DNA of 64,000 bases from a virus, in the IMG/VR virus record IMGVR_UViG_3300042373_001362, positions 1 through 64,000 of that record; one strand, 5' to 3'. Positions 55,537-64,000 of this stretch are shown piece after piece. Position 1 is the first letter of the stretch. Each line of letters opens with the position of its first letter. The notes beneath the pieces are model-generated. The model saw only the letters and a program-made list of their open reading frames with translations. It made no database searches and was not told where the DNA came from. The position numbers and the translations under genes are program-made.

Positions 55537-58500
55537 ATGTCCTCTTCTAATAAAAAATCCGACATTCAGTACAAGGCTGCACCGCAAGGAATGGTGAATT
55601 TAGACGAGGCCCAAGGCATCGTCGAATGTTTTGTCGCTGGGATAGGCAACAAAGACTCTGTTGGTGACGTTTGCGCACCAGGAGCTTTCGGCAAGAGCCT
55701 TACCAGAAGGAAGCCACGAGTCGTATGGGGACACAACTGGAACGACCCCATTGGCAAGGTCATCGATATGTACGAGGTTCCACCCAACGACCCTCGTTTG
55801 CCAGCAAAGATGAAGGCTGCAGGAATTGGCGGTCTTTATGCTCGCGTTCAATTCAACCTTATGTCGGAAAAGGGTCGTGAGGCGTTTGCCAATGTTGCTT
55901 TCTTTGGTGAAGAGCAAGAGTGGTCTATTGGTTACAAAACAATCAATGCAAAATTTGACCCACAGATGCAAGCAAACATTCTTTATGAAGTAGAGCTTTA
56001 TGAGGTGTCTCCAGTTCTTCATGGTGCAAACCAGTTGACAGGAACAATTTCAGTAAAGTCGGAAGAGCAGCCATCTGGCGTTTCAGTAATTAATGCACCA
56101 AGCATTGATGGATTAAACGTAAATGAGCTTTCTTCTATTCTTGATGCACTCAAGGCTATTTCTTCTTCCGTTTCAGAAGACGAAAAGTGTGGACCAGGAA
56201 TGATGCCACAGGGAATGCCAGGAATGCCTTCTGGTGGACCAGGCATGCCTTCTGGGCCAAAGCCAATGCATACACATACCCCTGGTGCAGCACCAAGAGA
56301 AGTTGTTAAGCCACAAATTCCATCCATGCCAGAAAACCCAATGACCGTAGCGCTTCGCCGCGAACTTGCGACTCGCACCGGCTCAAACGTAATCGTGCGT
56401 TCAGCAAGCGACAGTGTCGTTGTTTTTGACAGAGTGCTGGCTGACGGAACGTCAAGCACATACAGACTGCCTTTCCATTATGCCGGTGGAGAGTTTATGT
56501 TTGGCAAACCAGAAAAAGTTCAGTCTCAAGCAAACTACGTCCAAGATTCTCCTTTGTCTGAAATCATGGTTGAAGCGCTTCTTTCTGGCCCCACTGCAGG
56601 CGCAGAAAAGTCTTTAATCTCTTTTGATGACCAAGAGTGGGGTGAAGGATTTGGGCAATCAATTCCGTCACAGCAAGTTGATGCTTCAACTTTGAATAGC
56701 GTTATCGCTAATCTTCAAAAAATAATCGAGCAGAAATCTGAATATGTTGTTCAAGTTGCTCCAGAACATGCTTTTGAAGTAAAGCAAGCGATAGACCCAA
56801 TTCTTGATTTCTACAAGGTTGACGCAACCATCAATGAAGATGGAATTGTTGTTAAGTCACTCAATGAAGACTTTTTGAACGCTCTTGACATCGCCACAAA
56901 AGGCGTATTACGCAGTCTTGGCAACCTTGCGGGTAGAGCAATAGACCGCCCTAATATTGGCAGAAACAGAAGAGACAGAACACCCAACCTTGCATCACGA
57001 GGCCCTGGAATTGGTTCACGAGGAGCGGTAGTAAGACTCCGTGATGGAAGCATGTGGGACCCAAAAAACGCACCGGATAGAAACCGTAATGGCATTGTAG
57101 GTGAAGGCCTCTTTGACAGTAGCGGAAGGTCGTTGGCACAGCCAGACCCAACACCAGAGGGGCCAGATTCTATCCGGGGAGCAAAGACACCAAAGTCACC
57201 GCAGACCCCTAAAAGGCAAGCAGCGGCTGCCGCAAAAAGAAACGCTACTGTAAAAAGAACTTCTGGGCAGCCCCAGAAAGCAAGGCAGCGTCTTTCTTCA
57301 GGCGGAATTGACCAAGAAGTTGACGATACACCAATGCTTGAGGAGAAGTTCAAGAAGGAAGTCTCTGGCTTTTTGTCTGAAATAGGAACAAACCGTAATG
57401 AGATAGAAAACATTCTTGACCTGTGGGAAAACAACGATGCAGACCATGACAAGTACATGGAAGAGCATGGAGCTGGTTCAAAAAACTTTGCTGAAAACGT
57501 GGCTTATGCAGCGTCAGCAATGTACGAAGACTACATCTCTGATGCGGGAGATAGGCAGGCTGACCGTCGTGCCGAGGGAGGGCGTTTCTCGTCTGGCGAG
57601 TGGACAAAAATTCCTGGTGTTGGCTATGAGATGGATGCCCCAGACATCGAAGGTGCTTACGAAATCCAAGAAGGCCTTGATGGGAAGTTCTATGTAGTTA
57701 GATTCTCTGATGGCAACCGCAACGGTGGTCAGGACATGACCGAATACGAACATGACAAGCCTTTCTCTACTCTTGCAGCAGCAAAGAAGTGGGCTGAAAA
57801 AGACTATGCACAAGCAGCGGACGAGTACATGCCAGATGAAGAAATGCCAGATGGTGATGCATCCGAAAGACTGAATAGCCTTGTTGCTCCAGAACTACCA
57901 AGCCTTGACGGCATGGACGAGTCTGAAGCAGATGAAGCCTTGCAAAACTTTAGTGACGAAATGTTCAGCTTTGTTAACGAGACAGAGAACATTGCCAGAG
58001 AAGTACTAGGTGACGACGAATACAACAAGAGATTTGGCGGAGCAGTGCCCCTCATTGAAGAGATTTCAAAGAGGCACGATGGAAGCATTGAGCAGCGTGA
58101 TATTGCTCTAGAAAATGCCTTTGACCAAGCAGAGAGGTTTAACAACTCTGTTAACGGTTCACTTGGCGGCGGAAGATTCTCTTCTGGTCAAATCGACTTC
58201 GACAAGATAGGTGAATCAGGTCTCAGGGAAATGCGCCATGTTGAGCGCAACCCTCTTAGATTTGATACACAGGCAGACAAAGATGCACGCGCTGCGTACG
58301 AACGGGTTGTAGCAAACTTTAGAGCAAACAACGGTTTCTTCCGTGAAGTGCCCATGTATGCAGGTGATAAAAAGTGGCACAGCGAAGACTGGTTCCGTGG
58401 CCGCGAGATGGCAGAAAACGTTGCCACCTTGCGATTTGGCGACCCGATTGACCAAATGCCGTTCTTCGATAAACCAGGAAAGCCATCAAAAAGAGAATTC

Positions 58501-61500
58501 TTCGAGAGAACTACGGCTGTTGATTACAAGTCCTGGTATATGACCAAAATTCCAGCCATGACGCAAGAGCTGGACAGAGTGCTTGCTTCCGACGCCTATT
58601 CAGATGAATACAAAGAAGCATTCCTAGAAGGAATGAGGACATTCTTCTACGTGAATAGGCCAAACCTTCAGTACGCTCCGAAAGATACACAGGCGCAGTA
58701 TGAAGAGTGGCTTCAGCGGTCAGGTCTCGGCTGGAAGGGTAGATACTCTACTTCTGGTCCAAAATTTGAAGACCTTGACGACACGGGAAGATTTTCTTCT
58801 GGTGCTAAAGACAAAAAAACAATCAATTCGTATGACAACTCGGAAGACCTTAAATCGGCGATGTTTAGCGCATTGTGGACAAACGGTTCACGTGACGAAA
58901 TAAACAACATGACAGCTGAAGAGCTGGCTGAAATACTAAGCGTAAATCCAGAATGGGTTGAACCTCTTCTTGAAGACACTAAAAAATACACAATCGAGGC
59001 AATGGACGATTATGATAAGTATTTATCTTCTCTTCCTGAGCCAACTGATGAAGAGATAAACCAGGAGTACCAAGAGTGGTTGTCGCGACAGGCTGGCGCA
59101 GACTACGCACAGGGCATGACTGTTAGAGACAAATTCCAGGACATGACCGACGAAGAGGCTGCAGACTACGCTGCATGGCTCGACGAAGAAACATGGAGAG
59201 ACAGAGACGATAGGTTCTCCTCGGGAGGAGGCAAAACACCTGAAGAGCGTCTTGAAGAATACAACAGAAGAAGTGCAGAAAAGAACGCAGTTCTTGAAAA
59301 GATGACTCCCGAAGAGCTAGAAGAATACGCTCGTGAATGGAATGAAAGTCATGTTGAAGATGTTCGTCTTTCATCTGGTTCAACAAATAGACCAAAGTCT
59401 ACAAAAACCGGAGAAGAATTTATTGGCCGTAGCTATGGTCTTCATGATTTCTTTGTCTACGACGAAGAAGACGATTTTGAAAACATCGACAAAGCTATTG
59501 TAGATTCGCTTCTTAAGAACGAAAGAATAACCCTTGATGACCTTTTGCTTGAAGTGCGAGGTATTAAGGACCCTGACCTTAGCGGAGAGGCATTGGTCCG
59601 CAGGCCGGACTATATGGGCGCAAACGCAAGGCGTGTTGCTGAAGCCGTTGCAAACAACACATCCGTTAATCCATCGCTGGCCAACCAGAAAGCCGGAAGA
59701 GAAGACATACTTCACTTTAGGTACAACGGTAAGCAGCGCTCCATATACCCAGAGACTTTTTCAACAAGCAAAAAGGGTGTTGGTTATTTTGTTGGATGGG
59801 ACGAAACCGCAGATAACGGCAACGGTGCATACAGAAGTTTCAATGTAGACAAAATAGAAGGTCTTATATCTAGCGCAATACCTCCACATGTAGACAGAGC
59901 AGCAAGGTATACCGATTATTCATGGAACATAACTGACTTCTCTGATGAAGATAATCAAAAAATTCTTGAACAGATGCGACGCACTAAAGAGTTCAGGGTT
60001 CTTGATGACGCGCAAGACCTGATAGACGATGAGGTGAGCGCAGGAGGCACAAGAGTTGCAGGCTCGACTCTTGATATTGCGGAAAAAGAAGCCCAAGCAG
60101 CTTTCCAGGATGCTCGCAATAGACAAATCGACAAGATGGTTGCCGACGGCAAAATTAAGCCGCTATCAAGAGATAGTAGATTCTCTTCAGGAATGGTTAA
60201 CGACGGTCTTCCAGACGGATACTGGGACACCGCAGACGACATGGCAGATTCTTATGGTGATAGAGAAGACTATACAGACGCAAGATTCTCCTCTGGTGGA
60301 ATGCCAAGCACCAAAGAGCAAGCAGACCTAATAGCGTTTGCTAGGTCAAAGCCTGGCACTTTTACAGACAGTGTTGTTTCTCAATTTGACAGAAATAGAA
60401 GACTGTCAGAAAAGCAATGGGACGCAATACGCAGAATGATGCGCGGCGCATCTGGTGGTAAGGCTGCTCCAAAAGCAGATAAACCAACTGCTCGTTTTTC
60501 TGGAAAGCGTCGTCAAATTGTAGATATTGCCGATATTGAAAAGTATGACTACCCAGAGCTTCCTGCAAAGATAAAGCCAACACCGGAACAAGACAGAGCT
60601 ATCGATGCGATGATGACTGGTGCAGACGTAAAGATTGGTGCTTTAGCAGCAACAGGAAAGACGACAACCGTTATCAACTTTGCTAACCGTCTTAAGGCTA
60701 AAGAGCCAGACGCAAGGGTTGTCTATCTCGTGTTTAACAGAAACGCAAAAGACGACGTAGAAAAGCGTGGAATGCCAGGAAACGTTTCTGTCTCAACGAT
60801 GGACGGAATTGCTTACAGAGCAATGGACGCTATCAACCCAGAAATGACCAAGAAGAGCTTTGACAAAAAAGAGGGCCACATAAAGCCAATCAACTCTTTC
60901 AAAGATAGGGCTAAGTATCTTGGTACAAAGGGAATGGTTTCCCAAGGCGAAGAATTGACCGATGTTGATGTTTATAGAATCGTAGCTAAAGCGATAGATG
61001 CCTATTCAATAAGCGACGACAAGGAAATTGGACCACAACACTTTACTGGCCCATACAACGGTTCATACAGGGTGACAGACACTTCATTGCTTCCTGAGTT
61101 GCTTAAGTATGCAAACAAGATGTGGGAAGACATGAATCTTCCTAGAGTCAATGGTGCCACCAGGAAAGACCAAAAAGGAATGCTTCCTGTAAACAACACA
61201 CATCTAACAAAGATGTGGGCATTGACAAATCCAGACATAAGCGAAATTGCTGAAGTCAATGTGGCAATGGTTGACGAAGCTCAAGACATGAACCCAGTTT
61301 TTGCTGGAATATTGAGGAACTCAAACCTTCAGAAAATCTACATTGGTGACACAAACCAGGCAATTAACGCATGGCGTGGAGCAGACGGAACAACGCTTGC
61401 AAATGTAGAAGCAACATACGACATGCCAATTACTGATTCGTTCAGATTCGGCAAGAACGTAGCGAACATGGGCAACAGATTCCTTTCGCTTCTCAATACA

Positions 61501-64000
61501 AAAGAGCGCATGACCGGAAGAAAGACAGACAAGTCTGGAAATCCTGTTGACGGAAGAATTGGACAAGTTGATAACCCAACAATGATTTTGACACGCTCTA
61601 ATGGCGGAGCTATCGCTGCAACCATGGAAGTGTTTGCAGATGGTGGAATTGTTTACGGAAGCCAAAACTTCAAGAGAGATTTGGAGAACTTCTTAAACAA
61701 CATCGAATGGATGCAGAATGCCCAAAAGGGCAAACCGTTCTATACAGACGTATATGGAAAGAAAGTATTTTCAGCTCCTGAGTTCAGTCAAGACCTTGAC
61801 GGAATTACAAACATTGCAGACTTCAATAAGGCTATTGAAAAGGGCGATGACAACAGACTGAACATGCTTTCTAAGCTGATGAACGAATACTCGCTTGAAG
61901 ACTTGAGAGAATCTCTCAATAACATCATTACAGACAAAAACAAGCTTCCAAAGAATCGTGACGAGTATGTCCACATCCAGACAGCCCACACATCAAAGGG
62001 CCTCGAATCACCACGAGTGAAGATTTGGTCAGACTTTAGAAAGCCAAAGAAACTTCCAAACGGTGAATGGGAATACCCGAACGAGCAGGAGATGAGGCTT
62101 TCCTATGTTGCTGTAACAAGAGCAGAGGAAGAACTTGACCTAGGTTCACTTAGTTGGATTCTTGACCACACAACAGAAGAGGACGGTATGCCGAATACTT
62201 TCTCTTCTGGAAGAAGCAAGGCAAGAGGCAACAGAGGTGATGGCAAGGGAAGACAAAAACCATGGTCGGCAGAAGATAGGCAAAGATTTGCGGACAGGGA
62301 CATTCTTCGTTCACAAACACGCCCAGGAAAGCGTCGTCCAGGTCCTTCAGCAAACGAATTCTCGTCTGGTGCTGAATTTGATTTCACTCCAGAAGAGCTC
62401 AATAGGTGGCAAAAAGCTAGCGAACATGCCAGCGCGTATGGCGATTGGGAAAATCTTCCAGAAAACAGAAAAAACGGATATCTTCGTAAATTCAACGGAG
62501 ATGAAAATCTTGCTCGCGAGCAATTTAACGTGGAAAGAGATTTGGCAGACTTTGCTGCAGATGCACAATTTGACAAAACAGATTCACGATTCTCTTCTGG
62601 AGGCCGCTTCGCAACACCACTGGATGCACCAGAGGGCTGGGAAATGCCAGAAATTGGTGATGACGGCGAAATAAAGAATGGACCGCTTAAGGGTTACTAT
62701 GTTCGTGGCTTCGGGGACGATTACGTACGAGGAAGAAAATACGTAAGCTATCGTGGTGCAGACTACAGTAGTACTGATGAGCACAAAAATAACTTAGTTG
62801 ATTGGGGTGATTACGAAGCGGGATACACCCTCGACAGAAACATAGGCTCTGACGAGGACATTAGGAGCATTTCTGACTCTTCCGAGCAAGAAGAAATGGC
62901 GCAGTATGGCGACGAAGGTTTGTACTATGGCAATAGTTCACGCGGGCGATACGACCCTCAAAATGATTATGAAACTCCAGTAACCGACGACTCCCATTCA
63001 CCAGAAAACGGTGCAGACCACATCGGTAAAGCCGTATCCGTAACGGATGAAAATGGAAACAAATTCTACGGTGTAGTTGTTAGAGGTTGGGAACCGGAAT
63101 ACGAAGAAGACTTAGATGTTGATGAGGATGGGTGGGCAACCCCGAGCATGAACATACAAGACGGTGGCATGGTAGTTCTCGCTACTCATGATGCTGACGG
63201 CAAAAAACTTGATAAACCAGTAGTTGTTGAGGCAAGTTTTGGTCTTGAAAATGAATACGCCCTCGTATCAAATGTTGAGAGAGGTGGAGACGACTACGAA
63301 GGGCCAAAGGTCAATGTATCAAAAGGCCGTGTAAGTGAAGAAACCCTTGACGAAGCCAAAAAGCTTTATGAAGAACTGGACCCATATAGAAATGGTAAAG
63401 CCGAGGAGTTCAGGCGTCAAGGAGCCTTGATAGATAGAGCATGGAGAATGCCGGGAGGCGAAAAAGAGCGCAGGGAAAAAGCTGCCGAAGAAGCTTACAG
63501 AAGAAGCCCTGAAGGAATACAAGAGCAAAGAGAAAAGCTAGAAGCATCCATATCGGCTATAGAAGACAAGATAAGAAGCGCGGAGTCTTCTCGTGAATCT
63601 CTCATGGAGAGGCTGAACGATGTTTCTGAAAGTGGAGACAATGTCCTTGCTTCAAAAATGGAAGAAATATTAAGAGACAGAGAGGGAGCGGTACGACTCC
63701 TCCAAGAAAGACTTGAAGAAGCAAAAGCTGAACTAGATGCTTTTAATGGCGAAGGAAACAGGCTTTCTTCTGGAAGATTTGCGCCTGATGGACAATCGGG
63801 TTCAAGGCTTCAAAGAAGACTTTCTTCTGGCGATGTTTTTGGCCCACCACCAGGACAGTCGGCAAGGTATGACCGCAAGAAGCAAGTCGAGGCAACGATG
63901 GGTGCATTCCATTCTGACCCAGGCAAGGCTGTTGTGTCGAGCGACACCGAAGGCTTATTGGGTAAAATCCCTTCCGGTAAGAACTCCCATATCCTTAACG
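55537..64000 (+). CDS. Giant prohead-protease polyprotein with [F/L]SSG linkers (3' end outside window)
   Basis: The frame opens at ATG 55537 (AAGGAG upstream) and stays open to the edge: at least 2821 residues. Residues 1-175 are an HK97-type prohead serine protease, with His66 in VVWGHNWNDPIGK, Ser130 in WSIGYK and the YEVSPVLHGANQL strand. A Pro/Gly/Met linker follows (221-250). From 585 on, segments are separated by [F/L]SSG motifs at 585, 683, 880, 1085, 1226, 1277, 1548, 1583, 2221, 2274, 2351, 2742 and 2761 (first residue of each five). Segment 1281-1548 holds a WYL-like domain (about 1391-1445); 1587-2221 holds a complete SF1 helicase. The 2610-2740 part is coiled coil. Codons of the motifs differ, so the amino acids are conserved, not the DNA. 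Probably the protease cuts at these sites. Confidence 0.9.
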   Translation, partial: MSSSNKKSDIQYKAAPQGMVNLDEAQGIVECFVAGIGNKDSVGDVCAPGAFGKSLTRRKPRVVWGHNWNDPIGKVIDMYEVPPNDPRLPAKMKAAGIGGLYARVQFNLMSEKGREAFANVAFFGEEQEWSIGYKTINAKFDPQMQANILYEVELYEVSPVLHGANQLTGTISVKSEEQPSGVSVINAPSIDGLNVNELSSILDALKAISSSVSEDEKCGPGMMPQGMPGMPSGGPGMPSGPKPMHTHTPGAAPREVVKPQIPSMPENPMTVALRRELATRTGSNVIVRSASDSVVVFDRVLADGTSSTYRLPFHYAGGEFMFGKPEKVQSQANYVQDSPLSEIMVEALLSGPTAGAEKSLISFDDQEWGEGFGQSIPSQQVDASTLNSVIANLQKIIEQKSEYVVQVAPEHAFEVKQAIDPILDFYKVDATINEDGIVVKSLNEDFLNALDIATKGVLRSLGNLAGRAIDRPNIGRNRRDRTPNLASRGPGIGSRGAVVRLRDGSMWDPKNAPDRNRNGIVGEGLFDSSGRSLAQPDPTPEGPDSIRGAKTPKSPQTPKRQAAAAAKRNATVKRTSGQPQKARQRLSSGGIDQEVDDTPMLEEKFKKEVSGFLSEIGTNRNEIENILDLWENNDADHDKYMEEHGAGSKNFAENVAYAASAMYEDYISDAGDRQADRRAEGGRFSSGEWTKIPGVGYEMDAPDIEGAYEIQEGLDGKFYVVRFSDGNRNGGQDMTEYEHDKPFSTLAAAKKWAEKDYAQAADEYMPDEEMPDGDASERLNSLVAPELPSLDGMDESEADEALQNFSDEMFSFVNETENIAREVLGDDEYNKRFGGAVPLIEEISKRHDGSIEQRDIALENAFDQAERFNNSVNGSLGGGRFSSGQIDFDKIGESGLREMRHVERNPLRFDTQADKDARAAYERVVANFRANNGFFREVPMYAGDKKWHSEDWFRGREMAENVATLRFGDPIDQMPFFDKPGKPSKREFFERTTAVDYKSWYMTKIPAMTQELDRVLASDAYSDEYKEAFLEGMRTFFYVNRPNLQYAPKDTQAQYEEWLQRSGLGWKGRYSTSGPKFEDLDDTGRFSSGAKDKKTINSYDNSEDLKSAMFSALWTNGSRDEINNMTAEELAEILSVNPEWVEPLLEDTKKYTIEAMDDYDKYLSSLPEPTDEEINQEYQEWLSRQAGADYAQGMTVRDKFQDMTDEEAADYAAWLDEETWRDRDDRFSSGGGKTPEERLEEYNRRSAEKNAVLEKMTPEELEEYAREWNESHVEDVRLSSGSTNRPKSTKTGEEFIGRSYGLHDFFVYDEEDDFENIDKAIVDSLLKNERITLDDLLLEVRGIKDPDLSGEALVRRPDYMGANARRVAEAVANNTSVNPSLANQKAGREDILHFRYNGKQRSIYPETFSTSKKGVGYFVGWDETADNGNGAYRSFNVDKIEGLISSAIPPHVDRAARYTDYSWNITDFSDEDNQKILEQMRRTKEFRVLDDAQDLIDDEVSAGGTRVAGSTLDIAEKEAQAAFQDARNRQIDKMVADGKIKPLSRDSRFSSGMVNDGLPDGYWDTADDMADSYGDREDYTDARFSSGGMPSTKEQADLIAFARSKPGTFTDSVVSQFDRNRRLSEKQWDAIRRMMRGASGGKAAPKADKPTARFSGKRRQIVDIADIEKYDYPELPAKIKPTPEQDRAIDAMMTGADVKIGALAATGKTTTVINFANRLKAKEPDARVVYLVFNRNAKDDVEKRGMPGNVSVSTMDGIAYRAMDAINPEMTKKSFDKKEGHIKPINSFKDRAKYLGTKGMVSQGEELTDVDVYRIVAKAIDAYSISDDKEIGPQHFTGPYNGSYRVTDTSLLPELLKYANKMWEDMNLPRVNGATRKDQKGMLPVNNTHLTKMWALTNPDISEIAEVNVAMVDEAQDMNPVFAGILRNSNLQKIYIGDTNQAINAWRGADGTTLANVEATYDMPITDSFRFGKNVANMGNRFLSLLNTKERMTGRKTDKSGNPVDGRIGQVDNPTMILTRSNGGAIAATMEVFADGGIVYGSQNFKRDLENFLNNIEWMQNAQKGKPFYTDVYGKKVFSAPEFSQDLDGITNIADFNKAIEKGDDNRLNMLSKLMNEYSLEDLRESLNNIITDKNKLPKNRDEYVHIQTAHTSKGLESPRVKIWSDFRKPKKLPNGEWEYPNEQEMRLSYVAVTRAEEELDLGSLSWILDHTTEEDGMPNTFSSGRSKARGNRGDGKGRQKPWSAEDRQRFADRDILRSQTRPGKRRPGPSANEFSSGAEFDFTPEELNRWQKASEHASAYGDWENLPENRKNGYLRKFNGDENLAREQFNVERDLADFAADAQFDKTDSRFSSGGRFATPLDAPEGWEMPEIGDDGEIKNGPLKGYYVRGFGDDYVRGRKYVSYRGADYSSTDEHKNNLVDWGDYEAGYTLDRNIGSDEDIRSISDSSEQEEMAQYGDEGLYYGNSSRGRYDPQNDYETPVTDDSHSPENGADHIGKAVSVTDENGNKFYGVVVRGWEPEYEEDLDVDEDGWATPSMNIQDGGMVVLATHDADGKKLDKPVVVEASFGLENEYALVSNVERGGDDYEGPKVNVSKGRVSEETLDEAKKLYEELDPYRNGKAEEFRRQGALIDRAWRMPGGEKERREKAAEEAYRRSPEGIQEQREKLEASISAIEDKIRSAESSRESLMERLNDVSESGDNVLASKMEEILRDREGAVRLLQERLEEAKAELDAFNGEGNRLSSGRFAPDGQSGSRLQRRLSSGDVFGPPPGQSARYDRKKQVEATMGAFHSDPGKAVVSSDTEGLLGKIPSGKNSHILN
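59701..59871 (+). other. WYL-like domain inside the polyprotein
   Basis: Polyprotein residues about 1391-1445 read ILHFRYNGKQRSIYPETF, then GVGYFVGWDE and YRSFNVDKIEGL. This follows the WYL domain pattern (strand with R-Y-x-G-x-x-R, Pro, then Y-V-G-W-D and R-x-F-x-x-D-K-I). WYL domains bind ligands or single-stranded DNA in regulators and in defence proteins. Here the fragment sits alone between motifs at 1277 and 1548. Confidence 0.6.
60568..62199 (+). other. UvrD-like SF1 helicase inside the polyprotein
   Basis: All SF1 helicase motifs are present in order: Q-motif PTPEQDRAID, motif I ALAATGKTTT (Lys1708), motif II VDEAQDMNP (Asp1913, Glu1914), III GDTNQAINAWRG, IV SFRFGKNV, V VHIQTAHTSKGLESP, VI LSYVAVTRAEEEL. 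With complete catalytic residues it should be an active 3'-5' DNA translocase once released. It is bounded by [F/L]SSG motifs at 1583 and 2221, with a degenerate RFSG at 1653. Confidence 0.9.

Noticed and set aside
55566-63528. Many leftward and other-frame open frames across the polyprotein region
   Set aside because: They overlap one continuous rightward frame with clear domains; they are shadows caused by its length and composition.

Overview
This window is a 64-kb piece of a tailed double-stranded DNA phage with a contractile tail (myovirus morphology: tail sheath, tube, gp25-like wedge, baseplate J and spike proteins are all present). The host is most likely an actinobacterium. The phage carries a WhiB iron-sulfur regulator, a proteasome-type N-terminal-nucleophile hydrolase, an LPQTG wall-anchored protein with long Thr/Pro linkers, and several genes whose -10 box lies only 6-8 nt before the start codon, as in leaderless actinobacterial transcripts. 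Base composition is moderate by eye rather than GC-rich, which would suit a freshwater actinobacterium. No integrase or repressor/att module was seen, and no tRNA or CRISPR array was recognised.

Layout from left to right. 0.4-4.4 kb holds regulators and accessory enzymes on both strands (WhiB, Ntn hydrolase, metallophosphoesterase, two winged-helix-like proteins). 4.5-6.4 kb is a leftward lysis operon (M15 endolysin, two holin-like proteins, a zinc-ribbon protein, two acidic low-complexity proteins). 6.5-10.0 kb is a leftward three-gene surface-protein operon (PA14/FN3 protein, 57-aa membrane protein, LPQTG protein). 10.2-22.8 kb is a rightward fibre block with a 1671-aa collagen-like fibre, a glycine-rich adhesin and a glycosyltransferase. 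22.7-48.2 kb is one long leftward run: FN3 fibres, baseplate, tape measure, frameshifted tail chaperone, tube, sheath, connectors, then ParB/PAPS-reductase-like genes and RuvC. 48.5 kb has a lone rightward small capsid- or fibre-like gene. 49.0-53.1 kb is leftward (HNH, Cas4-like nuclease, Rad52-like annealase, large terminase). 53.2-64 kb is rightward: small membrane protein, portal, and a gene still open at the window edge.

The most remarkable element is that last gene. From 55537 to the end of the window it is one uninterrupted frame of at least 2821 codons. It starts with a prohead-protease domain (His66, Ser130) and continues through many unrelated segments, including a WYL-like domain and a complete UvrD-type superfamily 1 helicase. 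The segments are separated by thirteen [F/L]SSG motifs, eleven of them R[F/L]SSG. The same RFSSG motif occurs once in the tape measure protein, in a Gly/Pro-rich linker. My inference is that the capsid protease cuts itself and the tape measure at these sites, releasing a set of proteins inside the prohead that may be delivered into the host with the DNA. This resembles the published idea of phage 'polyvalent proteins', but I do not know of a described system with this arrangement. The major capsid protein was not found and probably lies beyond the right edge.
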